DNA from: an uncultured Lachnospiraceae bacterium
GTDB lineage: Bacteria; Bacillota; Clostridia; Lachnospirales; Lachnospiraceae
Assembly: GCA_944382125.1 (NCBI GenBank)
Contig: CALWMV010000008.1
Coordinates: 1-45,699 of the forward strand
Direction: 5' to 3'
Length of the DNA stretch: 45,699 bases
Below, one piece after another: positions 16,880-25,288 of the stretch (positions are counted from its first letter, which is position 1; each line of letters opens with the position of its first letter). The translations under genes and the position numbers were made by a program. The notes beneath the pieces were generated by a model, which saw only the letters and a list, made by a program, of their open reading frames with translations, was not told the origin of the DNA and searched no databases.

Positions 16880-17551
16880 TCAGGCCACGAAGGCATACAT
16901 CATTATGTAATGACAGATGCTGCCGCCCATAACGAAGAGATGGAAGATCTCATGGGAGCCGAAAAAGCGATGCCTTGAATTGAAGATGGGAAGCTTAAGG
17001 GCATATATGATGCCGCCTATCGTGTATATGATGCCCCCTGCAAGGAGCCAGCCGAAGGCCCTGGGAGGGAGGGCTGCTACAAGCTTCTGAAAGGCCGATA
17101 CACAGGCCCAGCCCATGGCGATATATATGATCGATGAAAACCACTTGGGACAGTTTATCCAGAGGGCATTGATGATCATGCCCACGATGGCAATGGCCCA
17201 GACTGCCGCAAGCAGGATATATCCGGTCCTGTCGCCTAGCACGATGACGCACACTGGAGTATAGCTTCCCGCTATCAGTATGAAGATCATCATATGGTCG
17301 ATCTTGCGGAGGATCCTGTTGACCCTGGGCGAGATATTGAGAGTATGGTAGATGGTGCTGGCAGCGTAGAGCAGTATCATGCTGGTTATGAAGATGCTCA
17401 TGGCAAGGACATGGGTGTATCCGGGGGTCTTTGCTGCCTTGATGATAAGGGGAATTGATGCACCGAGGGCCAGCAGCATGGCTGCAAAATGAGTCAGGGC
17501 ACTGCCCGGATCCTTTATCTTCGATAGGATATTCTTTAATCTTGATGTCAT
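16880..17551 (-). CDS. Hemolysin III family membrane protein
   Basis: About 223 residues with seven membrane segments. The sequences STIYHTL, then KIDHMMIFILIAGSYTP and the C-terminal SHEIFHLFVMGGSICHY match the PAQR/hemolysin III family. Its conserved Ser, Asp and three His form a metal site (SxxxH, DH and HxxxH). The bacterial role is not settled. The frame can be read from 17575, but AGAAAGGAGC sits correctly before the ATG at 17551, so that start is used. It is the one real gene on the minus strand here, and is divergent from the MATE gene at 17733. Confidence 0.88.
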   Translation of the reverse strand: MTSRLKNILSKIKDPGSALTHFAAMLLALGASIPLIIKAAKTPGYTHVLAMSIFITSMILLYAASTIYHTLNISPRVNRILRKIDHMMIFILIAGSYTPVCVIVLGDRTGYILLAAVWAIAIVGMIINALWINCPKWFSSIIYIAMGWACVSAFQKLVAALPPRAFGWLLAGGIIYTIGGIIYALKLPIFNSRHRFFGSHEIFHLFVMGGSICHYIMMYAFVA

Positions 17552-17573
17552 GGTGCTCCTTTCTGATATAACC

Positions 17574-17598
17574 ATATGTAGTTTTTAAAACTACATAT
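17574..17598. promoter_or_regulatory. Perfect palindrome in the hlyIII 5' region
   Basis: ATATGTAGTTT and AAACTACATAT, 11-bp arms with a 3-base centre (TTA). On the minus strand it lies just upstream of the hlyIII start and downstream of a possible promoter (TTGCAA, 17 bases, TAGTAT in the 17605-17640 region). Its symmetry suits a repressor operator; an RNA hairpin is the alternative. Confidence 0.55.
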
Positions 17599-17654
17599 AA
17601 CTGTTTAATATACTATATCTTTATCGGGGAAATTGCAAGGAGTTTTAAATAAAA

Positions 17655-17682
17655 TTGATTTTATCGGCCGTTGTGCTACAAT
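17655..17682 (+). promoter_or_regulatory. Promoter of the second MATE gene
   Basis: TTGATT (17655-17660), 16 bases, TACAAT (17677-17682), about 50 bases before the MATE start at 17733. Confidence 0.5.
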
Positions 17683-17732
17683 CATTGTTGGCAGATCTGA
17701 CCTGCTGATTATGATTTAAAGAAAAGAGAGTG

Positions 17733-19154
17733 ATGAAGTTGGGAGAAGCTAAAGGAGAAAAGCTCGGGACCGCAGAGGACGAGAACAGGAAAAGGATATT
17801 TGAGGATCTGCCGGTGCCTGAGGCGCTGAGACTCATGGTGGTACCCACCATAATCAGCCAGATAGTCGTGCTGATCTACAATATGGCTGATACCTTCTAT
17901 GTGGGCAGGACCAATGATCCCATGATGGTAGCCGGTGTCTCTTTGATACTTCCGGTATTCAATCTGCTGATATGCCTTGCAGGACTTGCGGGCATCGGAG
18001 GCGGAACGCTGATATCAAGGCTTCTGGGAGAACAGAGGCCTGATGAAGCAAGGAGAGTGAGCTGGTTCGCTCTTTATATCTCCATAGCCATATCCTTCTG
18101 TTATTCGGTCATAATGAGCATCTTCATGGAACCGATACTTCGGCTCCTCGGTGCCAGCGACCTGATATTCGTCTATGCAAGACAGTATGTTTTCTGTGTC
18201 ATCGTCCTTGGAGCCGTGCCCACGGTGCTTTCCAATGTGCTTTCAAATCTTGTAAGGAGCACGGGACTTTCAAAGGAGGCAAGCATAGGCATAACCCTGG
18301 GAGGCGTACTTAATATAGGACTTGATCCCCTCTTTATGTTCGTCCTCCTTCCTTCGGGCTATGAGGTGCTGGGAGTCGGAATAGCGACCTGTCTTTCAAA
18401 CTGTATAGCCTGTCTTTATTTCTTTTATATAGTATACAGGACTGCAAAGAGAGATAAGGGAAGGGCTGTCATAACCTTCAATATGAAGGCCGGGATGCCC
18501 GGAAAAAAGAGCATATTTTCCATGTTCTTTGTAGGCATACCCGCATCGGTGAGCTCCTTCCTTTTTGATCTTGACTATGTGATCATAGATAAGCTTATGG
18601 TATCCTACAGCGAGGTGGCCCTTGCTGCCATGGGCATAGTCCTCAAGGTGGAGAGGCTTCCCATCAATGTGGGCATAGGCATATGCCAGGGCATGATGCC
18701 TCTTGTGGCCTATAACTATGCTTCTGGCAATCATAAGAGGATGGACGGTGTGATAGGCTGTGCCAGGAAGCTGGGCCTTCTGGTGGCTGCGGTGAGCATA
18801 GTATGCTACGAGCTTTTTGCTCCTGTTATCGTACGCTTTTTCATATCTGATGCTGCGACCGTGCCCCTTGCGACCAATTTCCTTCGGGCCAGGGTGCTTG
18901 CATCGCCACTGATGTTTACAAGCTTCTTTACGGTATATCTGTTCCAGTCCTTTGGCCTTGGCAACAGATCCATGTTCCTTGCCGTGATGAGATGGGCAGT
19001 TTTCAATATCCCCATGCTGTTCATACTCAATGCCGTATTCGGCATGTACGGCATAGTATGGTCTCAGGCTGCAGCGGACCTGCTTACCGTGGCCCTCTCG
19101 CTCTATGTATACGGCAGGTTCAAAAAGAAGCATCTGGAGCTAACCTTATCTTAA
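17733..19154 (+). CDS. MATE family efflux transporter
   Basis: About 473 residues, twelve membrane segments. The motif PTIISQIVVLIYNMADTFYVG is typical of the DinF/MepA branch, as are GGGTLISRLLGEQRPDEAR and NIGLDPLFMF. It would export drugs or metabolites with sodium or proton antiport. An in-frame GTG lies at 17730; ATG 17733 with AAAGAGAG upstream is preferred, but a nearby TTG cannot be excluded. It follows a promoter at 17655 and is followed by the GntR operon promoter. It differs in sequence from the MATE proteins at 7117 and 29868. Confidence 0.88.
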   Translation: MKLGEAKGEKLGTAEDENRKRIFEDLPVPEALRLMVVPTIISQIVVLIYNMADTFYVGRTNDPMMVAGVSLILPVFNLLICLAGLAGIGGGTLISRLLGEQRPDEARRVSWFALYISIAISFCYSVIMSIFMEPILRLLGASDLIFVYARQYVFCVIVLGAVPTVLSNVLSNLVRSTGLSKEASIGITLGGVLNIGLDPLFMFVLLPSGYEVLGVGIATCLSNCIACLYFFYIVYRTAKRDKGRAVITFNMKAGMPGKKSIFSMFFVGIPASVSSFLFDLDYVIIDKLMVSYSEVALAAMGIVLKVERLPINVGIGICQGMMPLVAYNYASGNHKRMDGVIGCARKLGLLVAAVSIVCYELFAPVIVRFFISDAATVPLATNFLRARVLASPLMFTSFFTVYLFQSFGLGNRSMFLAVMRWAVFNIPMLFILNAVFGMYGIVWSQAAADLLTVALSLYVYGRFKKKHLELTLS

Positions 19155-19176
19155 ACTTACATTTTGGCCCGTCTGA

Positions 19177-19222
19177 TTGACCTATATACTTAAAAGCATT
19201 ATTGTATTAAGTGTTTAATACA
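19177..19222 (+). promoter_or_regulatory. Promoter with overlapping operator of the GntR-ABC operon
   Basis: TTGACC (19177-19182), 17 bases, TATTGT (19200-19205). The -10 box overlaps a perfect palindrome TGTATTAA-GTGT-TTAATACA (19203-19222). A regulator bound here would block RNA polymerase. The first gene encodes a GntR/YtrA repressor, so autoregulation is the simple reading. Confidence 0.65.
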
Positions 19223-19237
19223 GTAATGCTTTTTTTA
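19193..19237 (+). terminator. Terminator hairpin overlapping the operator
   Basis: AAAGCATTA and TAATGCTTT flank the palindrome at 19203-19222 and extend it to a long stem with seven T behind. It would end the MATE transcript. The same DNA therefore seems to serve as operator, -10 region and terminator. Confidence 0.7.
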
Positions 19238-19247
19238 AGGGGAAAAA

Positions 19248-19622
19248 ATGGACTGGAGGATAAATGAAAGCCTGCCCATATGGTCACAGCTTACTGAACA
19301 GCTAACGGCCTTCATAGCGGCGGGCCGATACGGACCGGGAGAGCGTCTTCCCTCCGTGAGGGAATTCGCAGCGGATGCTGGAGTCAATCCCAATACCATG
19401 CAGAGGGCCCTTTCAGATCTTGAACAGAGAGGACTCATAGTGACAAGAGGGACCTCAGGGAGGACAGTGACAGAGGATGCTTCAAGGATAAAGGAACTCC
19501 GCAGGGAGCTTGCGGAGGAGAAGCTTCAGCAGTTCATGGACAGCATGCGGGAGCTTGGCTTTACCGAGGCGGAGATCAGAAATGTGATACGGGATGCTAT
19601 CAAGGAGGAAAAGGATGGATAA
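19248..19622 (+). CDS. GntR family (YtrA subfamily) transcription regulator
   Basis: 124 residues, the short YtrA type. It has an N-terminal winged helix (about 10-75: PIWSQLTEQLTAFIAAGRY, then GERLPSVREFAADAGVNPN and TMQRALSDLEQRGLI) and only a small helical C-terminus for dimer formation. YtrA-type proteins usually repress an ABC transporter operon that they head. That fits: the next two genes are an ATPase and a permease. AAGGGG precedes ATG 19248. The palindrome at 19203-19222 in its promoter is the likely binding site. The inducing ligand is unknown; cell-wall-active drugs induce some relatives. Confidence 0.9.
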   Translation: MDWRINESLPIWSQLTEQLTAFIAAGRYGPGERLPSVREFAADAGVNPNTMQRALSDLEQRGLIVTRGTSGRTVTEDASRIKELRRELAEEKLQQFMDSMRELGFTEAEIRNVIRDAIKEEKDG

Positions 19623-20370
19623 TGAGCTTCTGAGCCTTAAAGGGCTTAGCAAAAGATTCGGAAACAAATATGCGCTCAGGGATGTGGATCTTACGCTGGA
19701 GCGGGGAAGGATAGTAGGACTTCTGGGTCCCAATGGTTCCGGGAAGACGACGCTTATAAAGCTTCTTAACGGACTCCTTCATCCCGACGGAGGAGCCATA
19801 TATATCAATGGTATGGCACCATGTCCTGAGACAAAATCAGTGGTGGCATACCTTCCTGACAGGATGTTCGTAGCGGACTGGATGAAGGCAAGGGACCTTA
19901 TAGATATGTTTGCTGATTTCTATAAGGATTTCAATAAGGAAAAGGCCTGCAGCATGCTTGAGAGCCTGGGGATCTCTGAAAGAGACAGACTCAAGACCAT
20001 GTCAAAGGGCACCAGAGAGAAGGTACAGCTTGTGCTGGTCATGAGCAGGGAGGCCCAGCTTTATCTGCTGGATGAACCCATAGGAGGGGTGGATCCAGCG
20101 GCAAGGGATTTCATACTCAGGACCATACTTACAAATTATTCAAGCATGTCTACGGTGCTGATATCCACACATCTGATCTCGGACATAGAAAAGGTCCTGG
20201 ATGAGGTCATCTTCCTTAAGGAGGGGCAGATCATAAGGCATGAAAGCGTGGATTCCATCAGGGAAAAGGAAGGAAAGAGCGTGGACCAGCTCTTCCGGGA
20301 GATATTTGCAGTAACGGATGCAAGAGAAGGTCTCAGGGCGGCTGCCGGGGAGGTAAGGGATGTTATTTAA
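19615..20370 (+). CDS. ABC transporter ATP-binding protein
   Basis: About 251 residues. The Walker A is GPNGSGKTT (38-46) and the Walker B region is LYLLDEPIGGVDP, followed by a switch histidine in ISTHLI. The signature is MSKGTREK instead of LSGGQ, a common variant in YtrB/CcmA-like drug or export ABC proteins. It energises the permease encoded next. The frame is open from 19594, but GGAGG (19604-19608) favours ATG 19615, which overlaps the GntR stop by eight bases. The stop overlaps the next gene by eleven bases, so the three genes are tightly coupled. Confidence 0.9.
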   Translation: MDNELLSLKGLSKRFGNKYALRDVDLTLERGRIVGLLGPNGSGKTTLIKLLNGLLHPDGGAIYINGMAPCPETKSVVAYLPDRMFVADWMKARDLIDMFADFYKDFNKEKACSMLESLGISERDRLKTMSKGTREKVQLVLVMSREAQLYLLDEPIGGVDPAARDFILRTILTNYSSMSTVLISTHLISDIEKVLDEVIFLKEGQIIRHESVDSIREKEGKSVDQLFREIFAVTDAREGLRAAAGEVRDVI

Positions 20371-21226
20371 GCTTATAAAATACGAATGGAAGGCAATGAT
20401 GCGTTCACTCATGCCCATATATGGAGCAGCTCTTTTGCTGTCCGTCATCAACAGCATAGCTGCAGGAACGGATGTGTTTGTAAGGATGAGGAACCTTTTA
20501 AGCTTCGGCTTTGTGGATATGATCCTTTCCCTTATTCAGGTCTGCCTTGCCATATTTTATGCCATAGCCATTATCGGCATATTCATAATGACTACCGTCG
20601 TATCGGTGCAGCGCTTCTATAAAGGGCTCTTAAAGGATGAAGGGTATCTTATGTTCACCCTTCCGGTAAAGGTATGGCAGCTGACCCTTTCAAAGGCCCT
20701 TGTGACATTTTTTGCAGAGGTCATCTCCATCATAGTCATTATAATGGCCATAGACCTTATGTCGGCAGGGGATTCCCTGAGAGGCGTACTTGGCCTTCTT
20801 GAACTGCCTTCCATGATCATCATGGAGATAAATGAGGCCCTTCAAAAAGGCAATATAAGTGTCAGCGACCTTATAAATATAATCATCTTCATAGTTGAGT
20901 TCCTGCTCATGGCTCTGGCTTCTTCCTTTGCAGGTATCTATCAGTTTTATGCTGCCATGGCTCTTGGACAGATCAGCAGGGTACAGAAGGTTGGCTTTTC
21001 CATACTCTGGTATCTTGTGATCAGCGTGGCTCTTACGGTGATTTTCTATGTATTTGCCTTTTCAGGAGCCGGATTCATAAATGCCATGGGTATGGATATG
21101 GACATGCACCCCCTTGTTATGTTACATATAATATTTGGCGGGATGCTTGGATATATGGTGCTCATGCTTGGAGCTCTGGTATTCATAACCAATTTTGCAC
21201 TGAGCAGGAGGCTTAACCTGGAATGA
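20360..21226 (+). CDS. ABC transporter permease of the GntR-controlled operon
   Basis: 288 residues with six or seven membrane segments. The N-terminus LFKLIKYEWKAMMRSLMPIYG and the segment RFYKGLLKDEGYLMFTLPVK are typical of ABC-2-like permeases found beside YtrA-type regulators in Clostridia. With the ATPase at 19615 it would form a transporter of unknown substrate, most likely an exporter linked to envelope stress or peptide antibiotics. The start overlaps the ATPase gene by eleven bases, with GGGGAGG just upstream. No terminator is visible before nudC, 57 bases on. Confidence 0.8.
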   Translation: MLFKLIKYEWKAMMRSLMPIYGAALLLSVINSIAAGTDVFVRMRNLLSFGFVDMILSLIQVCLAIFYAIAIIGIFIMTTVVSVQRFYKGLLKDEGYLMFTLPVKVWQLTLSKALVTFFAEVISIIVIIMAIDLMSAGDSLRGVLGLLELPSMIIMEINEALQKGNISVSDLINIIIFIVEFLLMALASSFAGIYQFYAAMALGQISRVQKVGFSILWYLVISVALTVIFYVFAFSGAGFINAMGMDMDMHPLVMLHIIFGGMLGYMVLMLGALVFITNFALSRRLNLE

Positions 21227-21283
21227 TCCCGCAGGACGATCCTTATGTATAGCCAGAAAAGGATAGTCAGAAGGGATGTAGCC

Positions 21284-22126
21284 ATGATACAGGATATAGC
21301 ACCTCATATATTTGACAATGCCTATCAAACCGGGAGGAGACCGAAGGACGGAGACAGGATACTTTTTTATCAGAGGAGGGAGACCCTGCTCAATAAGGAT
21401 ACCGGGCATCCCTTTACTGTCTCTGAGGCAGAAGAGCTCTGGCCTGTTGAAAGCATACCTGCAGTGTATCTGTTCTCAATAGATGATGTGGGATTTTATT
21501 GGGGAAGAGTCATACCGAAGGCTGTTGAGGAGGCATCCATCATAGTTGACAACAGACATTTCCGGGATATGAAGCCTGAGTGGATGGCCTTTTCCTGCAT
21601 AACTGCCAGTCAGCTCCACAGCTTTTATCATGAACACCAGTTCTGCGGCTGCTGCGGGGCTCCGGCCCTTCCGGATGAAAAAGAAAGGGCCATGCGCTGC
21701 CCTGTATGCGGACATATCGTCTATCCCAATATCGCTCCGGCCATCATTGCGGGAGTGACACATGGAGACAGACTGCTGCTTACCAGATATGCCGGAAAGG
21801 GAGCTTATAAGCACTATGCCCTTGTGGCGGGCTATACGGAGATAGGAGAGCCCCTGGAGGATACGGTGCGCAGAGAGGTCATGGAGGAGACAGGCCTTCG
21901 CGTCACCAATATACGCTTTTATAAAAGCCAGCCCTGGAGTTTTTCCGGAAGTCTGCTGGCAGGCTTCTTCTGTGACCTTGAAGGAGATGATGAGACGGTA
22001 AGGCTTCAGGAGGATGAGCTTTCAGAGGCTGTATGGTTCTCGAGGGATGAGCTTCCTGATGGAGGGGGTTCGGATATCTCACTTACACATGAAATGATAG
22101 AACGATTCAGGAGCAGGCCGGTATAA
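21284..22126 (+). CDS. nudC: NAD+/NADH diphosphatase (NudC-like)
   Basis: About 280 residues from ATG 21284. It has an N-terminal NUDIX-like domain, then a zinc ribbon (CGCCG and CPVCG, about residues 122-144), then a Nudix domain. The Nudix box starts GYTEIGEPLEDTVRREVMEE and is complete. This layout is NudC, which splits NAD(H) into NMN(H) and AMP and can remove NAD caps from RNA. The frame also opens at ATG 21245, but AGAAGGG stands before 21284 and MIQDIAPHIFDNAY looks like the family start. The distal SQPW segment, typical for NudC, is present (KSQPWSFSGSL). Confidence 0.88.
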   Translation: MIQDIAPHIFDNAYQTGRRPKDGDRILFYQRRETLLNKDTGHPFTVSEAEELWPVESIPAVYLFSIDDVGFYWGRVIPKAVEEASIIVDNRHFRDMKPEWMAFSCITASQLHSFYHEHQFCGCCGAPALPDEKERAMRCPVCGHIVYPNIAPAIIAGVTHGDRLLLTRYAGKGAYKHYALVAGYTEIGEPLEDTVRREVMEETGLRVTNIRFYKSQPWSFSGSLLAGFFCDLEGDDETVRLQEDELSEAVWFSRDELPDGGGSDISLTHEMIERFRSRPV

Positions 22127-22163
22127 GGCCCGCTTTAAAAAGCCTTCAAGATATGCTAATATA

Positions 22164-23258
22164 TTGAACGTGAATGAGGCATATGAAAAATTATATAATA
22201 AGCTGAAGCCTGAAAAGCTCGAGGCGGAGCGGCAGCGTATAGCTTCCATGAAGGAGCATGAAATTCAAGCTCTCAGTGAGGGCTATGATCATGTGCTCGG
22301 AGTGGATGAGGTGGGCAGGGGCCCTCTGTGCGGCCCTGTGGTCACGGCATGCTGCGTGCTGGATCCCGATAAGGAGCTTCTATTTCTCAATGACTCAAAA
22401 AAGCTTTCAGAAAAAAAGAGGGAGATCATGGCGGAGACCATAGGTGAGGAGGCTCTTTGCTATGCCTTTGGAGAGTCATCTCCGAAGCTTATAGATGAGA
22501 TCAATATACTCCAGGCCACAAAGCAGGCCATGAGATCTGCCATAGAGGCCTGTTATGAAAAGCTCTGCAGTCTCTCGGAAGGGGCAAGACCGAAGGTGCT
22601 GGTTCTTATAGACGGCAATCAGATCATACCGGGACTCTGCCTTCCTCAGCAGTGTATCATCAAGGGCGATGCTTCTTCGGTTTCCATAGCGGCAGCTTCC
22701 ATACTTGCCAAGGTCAGAAGAGATCATATGATGGAAGAATACGATAAACAGTATCCCGGCTATGGCTTTGCGAAGAATAAGGGCTACGGAACCAGAGAAC
22801 ATCTGGAGGCCCTTGAAAGCATGGGTCCGACGCCGATACACCGCATGAGCTTTGTACCGAGGTCAAAGACAGCCGTGGGGCTTCATTATGAAAAGCTCGC
22901 TGCAAAGCTCCTTAAGCTAAGCGGCTATGAGCTTATCTGTGAAAATTACCGCACCAGGGACGGGGAGATAGACATAGTGGCAGCAAAGGACGGCATACTC
23001 TGCTTTACAGAAGTCAAGTACCGAAGCTCAGAGGAATACGGACATCCCTCCGAGGCAGTGGACAGAAAGAAGCAGGAGCGGATATACAGATCGGCCCTTC
23101 ATTATCTTTCTGATCCGGAAGCCGTTAAGACCGATGCTTCAGGAAAAGTCTTAAGCATGTATCGTTTTGATATAGTTGAGATAGAGGGCGAGAAGTACAG
23201 GATCCTGGAAAATGCCTTTTCCAGACCGGGAAGATTTAGGGCCAGCTATTTTGTATAA
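22164..23258 (+). CDS. rnhB: Ribonuclease HII fused to YraN-type nuclease domain
   Basis: 364 residues from TTG 22164 (GTG 22170 is also possible; neither has a clear ribosome binding site). Residues about 40-232 are RNase HII: GVDEVGRGPLCGP with Asp48 and Glu49, Asp150 in LIDG and Asp188 in RRDHMM. It removes RNA from RNA-DNA hybrids and single ribonucleotides. Residues about 238-345 are a YraN (UPF0102) domain, related to restriction-type endonucleases, with GEIDIV (Glu268, Asp270) and FTEVKYR (Glu283, Lys285). The two are usually separate neighbouring genes. No stop or shift separates them here, so a true fusion is likely. Confidence 0.9.
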   Translation: MNVNEAYEKLYNKLKPEKLEAERQRIASMKEHEIQALSEGYDHVLGVDEVGRGPLCGPVVTACCVLDPDKELLFLNDSKKLSEKKREIMAETIGEEALCYAFGESSPKLIDEINILQATKQAMRSAIEACYEKLCSLSEGARPKVLVLIDGNQIIPGLCLPQQCIIKGDASSVSIAAASILAKVRRDHMMEEYDKQYPGYGFAKNKGYGTREHLEALESMGPTPIHRMSFVPRSKTAVGLHYEKLAAKLLKLSGYELICENYRTRDGEIDIVAAKDGILCFTEVKYRSSEEYGHPSEAVDRKKQERIYRSALHYLSDPEAVKTDASGKVLSMYRFDIVEIEGEKYRILENAFSRPGRFRASYFV

Positions 23259-23266
23259 TAAAAATT

Positions 23267-24130
23267 ATGAGATTGAATTTCAAGAACCAGAAAAACATAT
23301 TCAACATCCATGAAGGCTCTGTGCCCTATCTGAGCTTCCGTGCTCTGGATGATGCAGGGATATTTATAAATGGTTTTACCACGAAGGATGGCGGAGTTTC
23401 CGAAGGCTATCTGGCAAGCCTCAATCTCATTCTTAAAAAGGAGGGAGAAAAGAGGGAGCATGTGCTGGAGAACTTCAGGCGTCTTTCAGAGGCTGCAGGC
23501 TTTGACATGGATAAGGCGGTCCTTTCCGATCAGACCCATACGACCAATGTAAGAAGGGTAACAGCGGAGGATGCAGGCAAGGGGCTTCTGACAAAGCCTG
23601 ATTATGAGTCCGTTGACGGACTTGTGACAGATGTGCCTGACATCACCCTTGTGACCTTTTATGCAGACTGTGTACCCTTATATATCGCAGACCCCAGGAA
23701 AAAGGCCATAGGCCTCAGCCACAGCGGATGGCGCGGGACTGTGGGCCGCATGGGAGAGATCACCCTGAAAAGGATGGAAGAGCTCTATGGCACTGATCCG
23801 CAAGATGTGATATGCTGTGTAGGGCCCAGCATATGCAGGGATTGCTTTGAAGTGGGCCCTGAGGTGGCGGAGGCCTTCAGGGAGGGCTTCCCTGAGGTGT
23901 ATCATAAGGATATCATCCTGGGGCCGGTCTTCAATGGCGAAGGAGAGGAGAAGTATCATATCGATCTCTGGAGAGCCAATGAAGCCATTTTCATTACGGC
24001 AGGAGTAAGGAAGGATCATATAGCGGTGACAAACGTCTGCACCAGATGCAACACGGATGTATTCTGGTCCCACAGATATCTCGGAGCGAGACGGGGCAAT
24101 ATGGCCGCCTTTCTTTCAATTAAGGGGTGA
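23267..24130 (+). CDS. pgeF: Peptidoglycan editing factor PgeF (YfiH/laccase-like family)
   Basis: 287 residues. The conserved metal site is made of His in SDQTHTTNV, Cys in FYADCVPLYI and His in SHSGWRGT. The GPSICRDCFEVGPEV segment and C-terminal TNVCTRCN are also typical. The family was once called polyphenol oxidase; in E. coli the protein hydrolyses wrongly built UDP-MurNAc precursors, and relatives act on purine nucleosides. It starts eight bases after the RNase HII-YraN stop without a strong ribosome binding site, so reinitiation is likely. A nucleoside-related role would suit the later salvage genes, but the link is weak. Confidence 0.88.
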   Translation: MRLNFKNQKNIFNIHEGSVPYLSFRALDDAGIFINGFTTKDGGVSEGYLASLNLILKKEGEKREHVLENFRRLSEAAGFDMDKAVLSDQTHTTNVRRVTAEDAGKGLLTKPDYESVDGLVTDVPDITLVTFYADCVPLYIADPRKKAIGLSHSGWRGTVGRMGEITLKRMEELYGTDPQDVICCVGPSICRDCFEVGPEVAEAFREGFPEVYHKDIILGPVFNGEGEEKYHIDLWRANEAIFITAGVRKDHIAVTNVCTRCNTDVFWSHRYLGARRGNMAAFLSIKG

Positions 24131-24181
24131 TCCCTTTGGCATTATCTTTAGTAATAAAATCATATTTTAGGAGATACAGAC

Positions 24182-25285
24182 ATGGCTGGAAACAAGAAGA
24201 ACATCATACTTACCGGAGACAGGCCCACAGGGCCCCTTCACATAGGACATTATGTAGGATCCCTGAAGAGAAGGGTGGCCCTTCAGAACAGCGGAAAGTT
24301 CGATGACATCTATATCCTTATCGCAGATGCTCAGGCCCTTACGGATAACGCCGATGATCCCAAGAAGATCAGGGACAATATTATCAATGTTACCCTGGAT
24401 TATCTGAGCTGCGGCATAGATCCGGAGAAGACTACCATATGCATACAGTCTGAGCTGCCGGCCCTTTATGAGCTCACGGCTTATTATATGAATCTTGTGA
24501 CTACTGCAAGGCTGGAGCGCAATCCTACAGTCAAGTCAGAGATCAAGATGAGGGGCTTCAATGAGGGCGGTGTAGGCCTTCCTGTGGGCTTCTATACATA
24601 TCCGATCTCCCAGGCTGCAGACATAACTGCCTTCAAGGCCAACTGCGTACCGGTGGGAGAGGACCAGATGCCTATGTTGGAACAGTGCAAGGAGATCGTC
24701 CATAAGTTCAATTCCACCTACGGAGAGGTGCTTGTGGATCCGCAGATCCTCCTCAATGAAAATACCGCCTGCCGCAGGCTTCCCGGAACGGACGGTAAAG
24801 CCAAGATGTCCAAGTCCCTCGGAAACTGCATATATCTCCATGCCACGGAAAAGGAGGTCCATGAGAAGGTATTTTCCATGTTCACGGACCCGGATCATAT
24901 CAATGTGGCTGATCCCGGAAAGGTAGAAGGCAACTGCGTATTTACATATCTGGACGCATTTTCCAATGATGAGCACTTCAGGGAGTATCTGCCTGAATAT
25001 GCCTGCCTTGATGAGATGAAGGAGCACTATATGAGAGGCGGACTTGGTGACGTAAAGTGCAAGAAGTTCCTGGAGAAGGTGCTCAATGAGGAGCTCGCTC
25101 CCATCAGGGAGAGAAGGGCAAAGTGGGATGCAGATATCCCTGCAGTTTACGAGATACTTAAGAAGGGCACCGAGAAGGCAAGAGAGACCACGGGACGCAC
25201 ACTCTCAGAGGTCAAGGATGCCATGATGATAAACTATTTTGCTGATTCCGCTCTTATATCCGAGTGGGAGGCAAATATCAGATAA
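24182..25285 (+). CDS. trpS: Tryptophan--tRNA ligase
   Basis: 367 residues, class I synthetase. The HIGH motif is at 20-23 (GPLHIGHYVG) and KMSKS at 208-212 (GKAKMSKSLGN). It charges tRNA-Trp with tryptophan in the cytoplasm. GDRPTGPLH and the ARLERNPT segment indicate the longer variant found in Clostridia. TTAGGAG lies before ATG 24182. The 51-base gap upstream is too short for a T-box, and none is visible, so tryptophan control would have to act elsewhere. RecU follows after three bases. Confidence 0.95.
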   Translation: MAGNKKNIILTGDRPTGPLHIGHYVGSLKRRVALQNSGKFDDIYILIADAQALTDNADDPKKIRDNIINVTLDYLSCGIDPEKTTICIQSELPALYELTAYYMNLVTTARLERNPTVKSEIKMRGFNEGGVGLPVGFYTYPISQAADITAFKANCVPVGEDQMPMLEQCKEIVHKFNSTYGEVLVDPQILLNENTACRRLPGTDGKAKMSKSLGNCIYLHATEKEVHEKVFSMFTDPDHINVADPGKVEGNCVFTYLDAFSNDEHFREYLPEYACLDEMKEHYMRGGLGDVKCKKFLEKVLNEELAPIRERRAKWDADIPAVYEILKKGTEKARETTGRTLSEVKDAMMINYFADSALISEWEANIR

Positions 25286-25288
25286 GCC

